Positions 42,721-53,000 of a stretch of DNA of 64,000 nucleotides are shown here, piece after piece. Position 1 is the stretch's first letter. Every line of letters starts with the position of its first letter. Position numbers and translations under genes: made by a program. The DNA is from Trissonchulus latispiculum (taxonomy: Eukaryota > Nematoda > Enoplea > Enoplida > Ironidae): the NCBI GenBank assembly GCA_030248195.1, contig JASAND010013629.1, forward strand, positions 1 to 64,000. Reading direction: 5' to 3'. The notes beneath the pieces are model-generated. The model worked only from the letters and a program-made list of their open reading frames with translations, did not search any database and was not told where the DNA came from.

Positions 42721-44253
42721 CTGGGCTTATTCTAGGGATTTTTTCTTGGGGGGGGCTTCTTGGGCCCCCCCCAAAGGTCCGAGGGGCAAGGAATTTTTGG
42801 GGGGGGCGAAAATTTTTCGAAAAATATGCTAAAAATAGCACTATTTTTCTGGCATATACTATAAAAGTTGATTTTCATAGCAAAAATAAGCAGATTTAGT
42901 GTTGAAAAGGGCAAAAATTGAGTAAAAATCTCCGGCGAAGCCGGAAAATTTTTGAAAATTTGGCCTTCTGAGCGATTTTTTCAGGGCAAAATTTGGTAAC
43001 AAAAGGGGCGCCCACATTTTTTGGGGGGGTGGGCGATTTTTGGGGGGGGAACGATTTTTGGGGGGGGAAGGGTGTTTATGGGGGGGCCCCCACCCAGCGT
43101 TTTTTTTTTAAAAAACGGATTTCATAAAATTTTAGTCATTTTTATTTTCTGAGCGTCATTTTTATTTGTCCAACGTCAAAAATAAAGTTTTGCAGAAATG
43201 CAGTTTTGTTATGATTTTATGCTATATATATTCGTAATTTTGGATGAATTTTTACCTTGTTGGCGTGTGCTGCTTCATATTTCGCATTGTCCCGCGAATA
43301 TATTCTAACTTACGTACTCTATAATACATATATCTGGTGTCTATGTTTGAGCATTAACTATGACGAGAACAACCGCGACACAATGTGGGGGGTCTGGGGG
43401 GCGGCGTCCCCAGAAGTTGAAGAAATTTTTTGCTTTTTAGATGAAATCGTTCTTTAAATCTTTAATCCTTTTCATTTTGCAGAAACAAATTTTTTAAAAG
43501 TTTACCCTATTTGAAGGGAAAAATAAGAATTTTTTGCTAAACTCGCACGACATTTTAAGCTTTTTCTATCCAAAAATTTGGTAAAAACGTTGGAAATATA
43601 CGTATATATACGCGCTCACGAAATTTTGTTGACATGCCTTTTTTCTGTTTTTCCTGTTTGCTTTTACTTACCTTCAAATCGCGACGACAGGGCTGCCCTC
43701 CAGGTCCATCCCTAGTATATAGTTATAACATTTATGCAATAAACGTTCTTAAACATCCTATCCTTGGTACGTACGTATATAAGCTCTCATTCCATTCTAT
43801 CTGAGATATGTAATCCGAAGAGAAAGTTTTTAAAGAAAATATTCAGCGAAATTGGTATGAGAAACTTGCATCAAAAAATGCAATTGAAGTATGTAGCATA
43901 AAGACTCGTAGCCTGTGGCTTTGTATATATAGATATATAATAGATATACTGATTGACTGTTCACACATCGTCGAAGCTTAACATCACTAAGACAATATAC
44001 ATAGAGCGGGGGTTTGGGGGCGGCAGCCCCCAAAATTTGAGAATTTTTTGAAAAATCACTGTTAAAACGTAATGGAAACTTTGCATTCTTGTTAAATTTG
44101 AGTGCTACTTCCACATTTTGGCTTGGTCATTCTGTCGTCATTTTTATTTTGGCGTCGTCAAAACTATTGTTCATTTCTGCAAACGACGCTATTTTTGACC
44201 AAAAAAAAAACCTAGTTAGCCCCCACCCCCCCCCCCCACTAGAATAAGCCCAG
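42721..44253. mobile_element. Nested inverted-repeat element with CTGGGCTTATTCTAG ends
   Basis: The 15-bp ends CTGGGCTTATTCTAG (42721-42735) and its perfect inverse (44239-44253) interrupt the older CATAGGTGTAAC copy. The interior is non-coding, with two GGGGGGCGGCGTCCCC-type hairpin patches near 43390 and 44010. Confidence 0.65.
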
Positions 44254-44278
44254 TTTGGGGGGCCCTTTTTAGACCCCC

Positions 44279-44695
44279 CACAGGAAAACTTTTCCTGGAA
44301 AAAATCGGAAAAAAACCGGAATAATAGTTTTAACTACAAATTTTATCCCGATATTTTTCCGATTTTTTCCGGATGTCTGAAAAAATCGGAAAAATATCGG
44401 AATAAATTATCCGGGTTTTTTCCCGATTTTTTTCCGATATTTTCTAACTTGGAAAAAATCGGAATAATTTCGGAAAAAACCGGAAAAAACGGTAGGAAAA
44501 ATATCGGAAAAAAATCGGAATAATGGAAAAGTTGCACAAAAATCGGAAAAATCTCCGGATAAAATCGGAAAAAATTGGGTAAAAAATCAGAGAAAATCGG
44601 AAAAGTTGCACAAAAAAATCGGAATAATTACCGAAAAAAATCGGAAAAATGAGTTCTGATTTTTTCCGATTTTTTCCGAAAAAGGTTTTCCTGTG
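44279..44695. mobile_element. 417-bp MITE with CACAGGAAAAC ends, copy 1
   Basis: The ends CACAGGAAAAC and GTTTTCCTGTG are inverses. The whole body is built of AATCGGAAAAA and TTTTTCCGATT repeats, so it is almost self-complementary. It is nearly identical to 44789-45205. Confidence 0.8.
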
Positions 44696-44788
44696 GCCCC
44701 CCCAAACCCCCCACCATAGCTTCCCAGGAAATTTTGGTTGGGGGGGGGGGGGGTAAACTTCGGAAATTTGGTGGTCGACCCCCGAAAT

Positions 44789-45205
44789 CACAGGAAAACT
44801 TTTCCTGGAAAAAATCGGAAAAAAACCGGAATAATAGTTTTAACTACAAATTTTATCCCGATATTTTTCCGACTTTTTCCGGATGTCTGGAAAAATCGGA
44901 AAAATATCGGAATAAATTATCCGGGTTTTTTCCCGATTTTTTTCCGATATTTTCTAACTTGGAAAAAATCGGAATAATTTCGGAAAAAAAACCGGAAAAA
45001 ACGGTAGGAAAAATATCGGAAAAAAATCGGAATAATGGAAAAGTTGCACAAAAATCGGAAAAATCTCCGGATAAAATCGGAAAAAATTGGATAATCAGAA
45101 AAAAATCGGAAAAGTTGCACAAAAAAATCGGAATAATTACCGAAAAAAATCGGAAAAATGAGTTCTGATTTTTTTCCGATTTTTTCCGAAAAAGGTTTTC
45201 CTGTG
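44789..45205. mobile_element. 417-bp MITE with CACAGGAAAAC ends, copy 2
   Basis: It sits inside the MITE at 44715-46028. The empty site can be read directly from the related element at 45459-45889 (in inverse): GAAAT then GTGATGGGG, whereas here the element lies exactly between those two blocks. No target duplication was therefore made. Confidence 0.82.
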
Positions 45206-45458
45206 GTGATGGGGAGTACCCCTCCCGAACCCCCCCCCCCCAAAATTCGGACCTCAGAAAATTCAAAAAATGGCCTAAAACGCAAAATTTTCTGTATTTT
45301 AACGTTTTTTTTGTCGAAACAAGGCTTGTTTTTATCGTTTTAGGCGTTTTGACACCGTTTTAAACCAATTTTAAGCCAAAATTAGAAAAAAATTTCAAAA
45401 AATAACCATTTTTTAGCAAAATTTAGCTAACTTTTTGGCCCCAAAAAGTGTTGGGTGG

Positions 45459-45889
45459 CATAGTTTCCTTAGGGGGGGGGGTTGGGGGGGTATCCCCCCC
45501 CAAAAATTTCGACCAAATTTACCCCCTCCCAGATTTTTGGACTATCCCTCCCCCGCTTTTGGCTACCCCCCCCCCGAACTCCCCCCAACGATTTTTGGAC
45601 CCAAAAAGTTAGCTAAATTTGGTCGAAAAATGGTCATTTTCTAAAATTTTGGCCTAAAATCGCTTTAAAACGGTGCAAAAACGCCTAAAACGTTAAGAAC
45701 AAGCCTTATTTTGATGAAAAAAGAGCTAAATTACAGAAAATTTTGCAGTTTTTGGCCATTTTTGAATTTTCTGAGGTCCGAATTTTGGGGGGGGGGGTTC
45801 GGGGGGTACTCCCCATCACATTTCGGGGGTCGACCACCAAATTTCCGAAGTTTACCCCCCCCCCAACCAAAATTTCCAGGGGAACTATG
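45459..45889. mobile_element. CATAGTTTCC-family hAT MITE nested in its own relative
   Basis: It starts CATAGTTTCCTTAGG and ends CAGGGGAACTATG. Flanks TTGGGTGG and CTGGGGGG agree at 6 of 8 positions. The surrounding element resumes its expected order on the far side. Confidence 0.75.
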
Positions 45890-46076
45890 CTGGGGGGGAG
45901 TTCGTGGGGGGGGGGGGGGTAACCAAAAGTGGGGGGAGAGATAGTCCAAAAAATCTGGGGGGGGGGTATAGTTGGTCAAAATTTTTGGGGGGGGATACCC
46001 CCCCCCCCCCCCCCCCTGGGAAACTATGCCCCCCACGAGACACGACCCCCCCCCCACCAAAACACCCCCAAAAAAA

Positions 46077-46730
46077 TTTGGCACTTATTTAGATGGGGGG
46101 GGGGGGGAGAATTTTTCGCCTTGGTTCGCCCCTTATGGTTCGAAAAAAATTTTTGTCTCCGATTTGGCTGAGACGTTGCCCTTAGGGTAAATCGAGGTCG
46201 CTGATTTCAAAAATCAAATCGAGAGATCGATCCGATCGATCGATCGATCAGTAGAATCGATCGATCAAAATCGATCAAAAATTTTTTTGTCACCAACTTT
46301 CGCAAAAAGTCGCCCCTAGGGTAATTCGGGGGCGCTGATTCCGAATCTGCAGTCGAAATTTCATAAAAATCGATCGTTCGCCCGCAAAAATCGATTTTCA
46401 TCGATTGTTCAAAAATTCGACAATAACTCGACTTTGGCAGCTCGGACCGAGATTTCGACTGCAGATTCGGAATTAGTGCCCCCGAATTACCCTAGGGGCG
46501 ACTTTTCGCGAAAGTTGGTGACAAAAAATTTTTTGATCGATTTTGATCGATCGATTCTACTGATCGATCGATCGATCGGATCGATCTCTCGATTCGATTT
46601 TTGAAATCAGCGACCTCGATTTTACCCAAAGGGCAACTTCTCAGCCAAATCGGAGACAAAAATGTTTTCGAACCATAAGGGGGGGGACCAAGGCGAAAAA
46701 ATCGCCCCCCCCATCTAAATAAGTGCCAAA
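46077..46730. repeat. 654-bp near-perfect palindrome with ATCGATCG core repeats
   Basis: TTTGGCACTTATTTAGATGG at 46077 is matched by its inverse ending at 46730, and pairing continues almost to the centre near 46403. Each arm has a run of CGATCGATCGATC and the blocks CCCTAGGGTAATTCGGG and TCCGAATCTGCAGTCG. The latter resemble parts of the tandem units at 26180-27240. It is inserted in the older copy at 42690-47058. Confidence 0.8.
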
Positions 46731-47058
46731 CATTTTTCTATTTTAATGCCAAAAATCGCATTTTCAGCCATTGCTAATGCGGAAAAACATGAAAGCATTA
46801 AGTAATTTTGACATTAGACCGTGTTTTTAAACTCGAAAACTTGATTGCCAACATATTTCTGAGTCCAGAATAAGGTCAATGTTGAGTTTAGAAGTCCATA
46901 AAAACCGTTATAAACGTGCATTTCTGTCGATAATACACACGTTAAGCCAAAAATTTGGACTTTTTTTGAAAAATTTTGCAAAAGTTACCCTAAAAATGCC
47001 CAAATTTTGGCCAATTTCCGAGCCTTTGGCGCGACTACCCCCTCCCCCAATATAGTAC

Positions 47059-49295
47059 GTACCTACCTACATCCATCTAACTACTTTTTATTATAATTTA
47101 ATAAACAGAAGGAGGGTGGCCCCCTTCTAATTTTATGACTCAATGCGTGTAAATTTCTGGGATCTCTTTAACTTATCCCCCCAACAAAAGTTGGTCAACT
47201 TCAAAGGCCTATTGCAAGAGATCAACAAAACTTTAAAGCATGATTTAAACATCGTTGGAATGCTCGAGATGTGATTTGTTTAATGGTGTAAAGCATTTTG
47301 CTGTAGCTTGCTGCTATAAAAAGTTAAGCTTAACAAACTATCAAAGTTACCGCTTTTTGCAATTTTACAGCATACAGCAAACTGCTTTACACCATTTAAT
47401 AGAGCACATCTCGAGCAATCCAAAAGAAAACAAAGTTTAGAACACCCCTTCTTGGAGTGATAAGATTACGAAATAAAACGTAATCTTACAAAAAGATTTT
47501 CGCTTATAACTGTCTTAATTTTGGGAGTTGGAAAGTCGGGTTTGGATTTTTGGAATCAGCATCAAATTTTCTTTCATATAAGACATGAAGTCATGTTACC
47601 GACCAAAATTACTAAAATTAATTAAGTACTACCTTATTGAAACTAATTATCACTAATTGACCCCATTTGACTACGTACTTAGCTATTTAATGCCTAAAAT
47701 TGAACCATCTTCCAATAATTGCCATTTTTAGCGTAATTCTTCTCTTATAGACAATTTCACGGTAAATTTTGACCTGCAAGTCTATAAACCTGATATTTTG
47801 GATTAGTAACTTCTGATAATTCGTACTCTACAAGTGATAAACAGACAAGGTGCTGATAAAGGTCATATTTAAATTAATTTATGAGTGACAACTCACTAGT
47901 CCGACTTCGGATTAACTTAAATACTACTTCCTGTCTTCATGGGGAGTGACAACTCCGGTTATAAGGGGATTATTTGGTGACCGAATTAGCCTTCTTTTAT
48001 TGCTTCTAGATTAGCTTTATCAACTGATTATTCGTTAGTTAAACCTATATTTGTTATCCTGACTAGAATTCCCTATTTACTTAAGGTGGTAGTACCATTA
48101 CCGGGATTTTCTACATGATGGTATGGTATTGATGAAGCAATCTTGACAAACGTTTAAGAGAAGCAAGTTTAGTTAGCATACAATATTTGCACCAAGTTTT
48201 GGTGTCAGAGAGCGAATTATTGGCAACCTACCATCATGGCTTTGCGCATGCGCAAATAATAAAAATTTTATTAAAGCGTTATATATTAAGTTTTACTCTA
48301 CCGTTGTTTTTTACTCTAGCGTTGAAAGAGCATAAAAAGCGCTTTAAAAAGATGTGCATATGTCTTCTGTACGTGACTTCTATCAAAGGTTATAGATGAT
48401 TTTAGATATGGCTGGTTTACGTTGACCGTTTGCACAAGCAACGTAATGTAAGATCATTTTATAAGCAAATTAAATGTACTGGGTTTTAGAGGTTGTTACT
48501 GTAATATTTAACAAAAACACTCTGATTGAAACCAGCACGCAGCTGATTGAAACCTTAGCGAATTCGCAAAACCAAAGCAAACAATGAAAAGTTGCGAATT
48601 CTTTGTTTTTGATTTTCTCGTCACTGCTTCAACCAAACTTGACCAAATTATCCAGATATATTTTATATCTGCATACGCTCAGGCCGTTTTCTTTGTTTTT
48701 GAAAAAACGCAGTAGTAGGCAAGATATAGAATTTACAATACTTCAAAATAAGGTAAAAAATCGAAAATACACTTTTCCGAAAAACGAAAGAAACGACCTG
48801 AGCGTATAAATTAATAAAGCTTGCATGGAAAATTTCAAGCAAATTCATAAAGCAATGAAGGAGATATTTAAATTCAAAACTTTTAATACATTTCCTCTTG
48901 CGTAGACAGCAAGCCAGTCACCTCAACGTTGAAGGCAAGCGAATTTGATGCAAAACATGATAAAGAACAAACGTGCCAATTTTCAAGCCGATTGATTAAG
49001 TTTAGAGTTAACAGTATCTGTGCAAAGTCCACTCCGGTAGTCCCAGTAGACTGGACCCAGAATGTTAAAGAGCACGGAAATAGGCTATTTAGCAAGTTTT
49101 AGTTATTTTCTTTCTAAAATTTCTTTTAGCAACGAAAGTTAATGCCATGACGGTTCAGAAAATATATACATTGCTGCGGCAAAAAATGTACCGTTGAATC
49201 AGTCAAAACAAAACAATTTCACTCCCTATATTTTTTAGTCAGACTTTAGTCTCGGAACAAATTCAATTGGTTTCTTACGGTTTATATACTTTAGT
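47059..49295. other. Intergenic host DNA upstream of element copy 2
   Basis: No gene is supported. Two hairpin repeats are present: 47236-47420, with TGCTCGAGATGTG and GTGTAAAGCA blocks repeated in inverse, and 48670-48808, where ATACGCTCAGG is matched by CCTGAGCGTAT. Otherwise the sequence is AT-rich. Confidence 0.45.
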
Positions 49296-49452
49296 CAGAA
49301 TTTCATTTGTCAGAATGTCACTAGTCAGAATTTTGTTTGTCAGAATATCACTAGTCAGAATTTCATTTGTCAGAATTTCACTTGTCAGAATTTCATTTGT
49401 CAGAATTTCATTTGTCAGAATTTCATTTGTCAGAATTACACTTGTCAGAATA
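49296..49452. repeat. 15-bp tandem array (about 10 units) next to the 5' LTR of copy 2
   Basis: The unit is CAGAATTTCATTTGT, with variants such as CAGAATGTCACTAGT. It ends 20 bp before the LTR start at 49472. A period divisible by three makes repetitive pseudo-ORFs on both strands. Confidence 0.95.
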
Positions 49453-49471
49453 ATTATGACTATGTGCACAG

Positions 49472-50047
49472 TGTGAAGATAGCGTGCACTAAAGATAGAC
49501 ATTTCGTGAAGTTAGCACGCATTCCTAAATTATGGAATTATTTGAGAAATGTTCAATTTGACAAACGCTCAGCGTTTTGGTGACTCTTGTCTGAAATCGT
49601 CGGTACTTTAGCTAAATTCTCATTAGGTTCACGCTTGAGCAAGTCAGTTGCGTTTGGGTTGAGTTTGGAAGCGGTCGGGGGTTTTTGATGTCGCTTAGGT
49701 TCCGATTTTGGGGTTACCGATTTGTTGGGTATTTCTCGAATTTCAGAGTTATTCTATAATTTTGTTGGCGCTGTAATTTTAATATTTTACATTTAAAGTT
49801 GATGTGAAAATATTTGTTATCTTTTGATTTTGTATCGTTAGAGTCTTGCTGGCTCATTTGTGAAAGTTGACAGTAAAATTACTTGTTGTTAAATATTCTT
49901 TCTTAGGCAGACTTAGGGCATTTTCTATCGGCATCACACACCACACAGTTACCTAGTGATCTAGTCTTATCCTAAATTATAGATAGTCAACTCGTTTTAT
50001 TTGAGAATCAGTACATTTTACTAACAGACGTAGACTCGAACTTCACA
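49472..50047 (+). repeat. 5' LTR of element copy 2 (576 bp)
   Basis: It begins TGTGAAG and ends CTTCACA, a perfect 7-bp inverted pair. It is followed after exactly two bases by a TGG-type primer binding site. Block GATTTTGGGGTTAC at 49704-49717 is shared with the LTR of copy 1. Promoter and poly(A) signals must lie inside, but no convincing TATA or AATAAA was singled out. Confidence 0.85.
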
Positions 50048-50049
50048 TG

Positions 50050-50060
50050 TGGCGACCGTG
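50050..50060 (+). promoter_or_regulatory. Primer binding site for minus-strand synthesis
   Basis: TGGCGACCGTG lies two bases after the LTR and 12 bases before the gag start. The complement of a tRNA 3' end must begin TGG, and TGGCGACCGTG-type sites are found in other Ty3/gypsy elements (family knowledge). The exact priming tRNA is not assigned. Confidence 0.75.
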
Positions 50061-50071
50061 TCATGTGGTAG

Positions 50072-53000
50072 ATGCCGGTAGAATTTGCGCCTAAGTTTCA
50101 AAATTTTTTGGATGATCGTTTAGAAGATATTCAAAGACTTTTTGAATTTTTACCTTATTTTGATGCGCCAGCTGAAGTTGAAAATTTAGTTTTTCGTCAA
50201 CGTTGCTGCGAACAAGCGCCTGTTTTGGAGCGGGGGGATAGGTTTGAAATGGAAAATTATACAGATCCTCCCTTGCGTGATGGGGTACCTCCAGGTACTC
50301 GTGGGGGGGCTCCGGATAGACATTGGGGGATCCCGTATATTCCTACTACCATCCCTTTGCAAAATTGGCGGGGTCAGCCGCAACATCAGCATACGGCACA
50401 TGTGCGAAATCCAGTCCCGGTCAGTCAAAGTCAGTGGCGGCCGGCTACAGACCGGCCTGCCGCTCAGGTGGTGGGGTCGGGTCGGGGGGCCCCAAAACCG
50501 GCTCCAGCAATTTCTCAAATGTTGAATAATACGTTTGGTCCGCCTGTTACTGGGGGGAATCAGTCGGTGCAGAGCGGGGGGCGACCCCCCCAAAATCAGC
50601 CTCCCCCACCCCCTCCCCAAGTTCAGAATTCCCAACCTCCCCCATTGCCAGTTCCTACCCCCGGGCAAAATTCTGCGGGGGGAAATGCTCAGAATGCGGG
50701 TACGGATCATGTTTGTATTGTGAATATGTCGTGTGAAGAGGCAGGAGGTCCCCCTCCCCCCCAGGCTACTACGTCTATTTTACCGTCGGACGAGGAAATT
50801 TGGGCGGCGGCGGCAGCTGTTGTCCGGGATCCAGAGGTGGCAAATCTACCAAGAGGGGATCCACGTCGGCTGCATAAAATTGCGGATTACTATCAAAGTT
50901 TGGTGGATCGGATGACAAATCTTTTGATCGAAAAGCATGTTGAAAATGGACGCCCTTTCTTGTCAAATTCGGCCTCGCCCCAGGCTTCAACCTCTGCTGC
51001 GGCTCAGTCATCCCGCACTCCTGTGGCCGGCCCGACGTCTCCGCAAGCGTCGAGTACTCAGGGGGCACCCAACAGTCCTGATTCTCATCATTCTTATGGT
51101 TCTGGACAAAATACAGTACGTTCGGTCCCTGGTACTGGATCACGACCTCAGCAGTCAGGGGGTCCGCCCCCAGGTCAGAATCCGCCCCCAACTAGTCAAA
51201 ATCCAGGGCATAATCCATTTTTGCCGAATGATGCAGTGCCTGACCCTCAGTATTCGCGACAGCAGCAGGATCAGCCTGGCGCTCCGGCACCGGGGGCGCC
51301 GCCTCCCCAGGCAACTGGACCATTTTATTACGATTCTGATGGAAATTGTTACTATTTTGATGCTCCAAATCAGCAATATATATACGTACAGCCGGATCCT
51401 ACCGCCCAACATCAATATGGCTATCATCAGGACCAGGCTTCAGCTCAAGAGCAAGGTACGTATGCATATCCACAGCAGGAACAGTTATTGGCTCCTATGT
51501 ACCCGGATCCTGGTCCAGGCACTCCGCAAAATTATGGGTTTTTTTCTCAACAGCAAGGAGGACAGCAGCAGACTACAACCTCTCCTGCTCAACAGTTTCA
51601 ACAGCAGGGCCAATTCCAGCAACAGCCAGACCAAGGGGTCTACGGCGTTTCTAGTGCTTTTTCTCCGGCTGGGGGGCAAGGGCGTGGGCGACCACACCCC
51701 ACCCCTCCCACTATGCAGGCCACCGATATTTCTGTTAGTAAACATAGCGCTCAATTATATCGTACGTATATGGCCATTTTGCAAGATATCCCGCGTTTTG
51801 AACCGACTTTAGAATATTTTGAAGATTGGTTGCCCCAGTTTGTTTCTGCAGCCACGGTTCAGGGAATTCCTCAAGATCAGTGGGCCCGGTTGATGTTCAA
51901 TAAATTGTCGGGAAAAGCACTGATTTATGCTTCTAGAATTGGCCCTGGTGTTGTGGATTCTTTGGATAATTTTGTACGCCTGTTGTCTGCCCAATTTCCG
52001 AAGCCCAAGTTGTCTGTTTCGGAAAAATTTCACCGTTTCGCCCAGCGTGTTCAGCAGCCTGGGGAGTCGGCGCGCCAGTACGTATCGGAGCTCCAGTCTC
52101 AGGCCCTGGAAATTTGGCCATCTCAAGAAGATCGGGACAGGCACTGCGTCCAACAATTATTTGACGGAATTCGCTCAGAATATGCCTCCGCATTGGCCTC
52201 AAATTTCAGTAAAGGGGAGCCTACTTTAGAAGAAATCCTACGTACTTTGGATAAACTGGAGGCTCGAAATTCGAAACCTGGTTATGGTGAACAACAATTT
52301 GTGGCTCCGATTTTTAATGTAAATTCCCAGCCCATGTCAAAAGAGGGGGTGCCCCCCCTGGACTCGACGCCGGCGACGCGGCTGGAGCTACGGGAGATGA
52401 AGGACTGGCTGGAGACGAAGTTCTGGGATAAATTCAAGGAAATGGAAGAAGAAAAGCGCAAGCGTTTTCCACCGTGCAAGCATTGTAACAAACGAGGACA
52501 TCATCCGGACAAGTGTTGGGACAAGGATCCAAGTAAGGCCCCTCCGGGGTATAAACCGAGAAATGCTCAAAATTCTCAACAGCAGGTGGACATGGTGGGG
52601 GCCTACCCGGCAGTTCCTCCTCCGGCGTCATATCACCCTCAGGCGGCGCCGCCACAGCTGATGACTTATTCACAGCAACAACCTCAACAGGATTCAGGTT
52701 GGTACTATATGCAATCGGGACAGCCGCGGCCGCCCGTAGGGGCGCAGGGAGCGCTGGTTCCAGCGTTTCCGGCGGTTCCTGCGGGGGGGCGCCCTGTCGC
52801 GCGGGCACCTGTTCAAAATTCTCAGCCTGTGGCTGCGGCGCCTGCTCGACCTCCTCCCTCTTATCCAAATTTTGTTAGAGCTTCTCATGGTCCTATAGGG
52901 GGCGGGGCCCGACAGGTGGTTCGAGGGCCAGCCCCTCGTGCCACTACAAATCCGACGGCTCAACAGGTCTCAGAAATGGTTTCTCAACTGGCAATTCATA

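Larger units (their letters stand above)
44715..46028. mobile_element. CATAGTTTCC-family hAT MITE, inverse copy with two nested elements
   Basis: It starts CATAGCTTCCCAGG and ends CTGGGAAACTATG, with a perfect 8-bp duplication CCCCCCAC (44707-44714 and 46029-46036). Removing the nested elements at 44789-45205 and 45459-45889 leaves a body colinear with the 35777 copy. Confidence 0.82.
42690..47058. mobile_element. Interrupted copy of the CATAGGTGTAAC element, host of several nested insertions
   Basis: It begins CATAGGTGTAACGGGG at 42690. Fragments in order and inverse to the intact 41438-41923 copy appear at 42690-42720, 44254-44278, 44696-44714, 46029-46076 and 46731-47058. The gaps are filled by the separate elements listed at 42721, 44279, 44715 and 46077. 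The far end is truncated near the sequence TACCCCCTCCCCCAATATAG. Confidence 0.6.

Noticed and set aside
44444..45285. ORFs rich in FFPIFFRYF-type peptides
   Set aside because: They lie in the AATCGGAAAAA-repeat MITEs and are translations of low-complexity repeats on both strands.
47255..47440. Small Cys-rich ORF (61 residues)
   Set aside because: It coincides with an inverted-repeat element with a relative near 14690-14790; the frame is not conserved between them.
49267..49502. Plus-strand ORF of repeated VRISF and minus-strand ORF of repeated ILTNE peptides
   Set aside because: The 15-bp tandem repeat has a period divisible by three, which produces open frames automatically.
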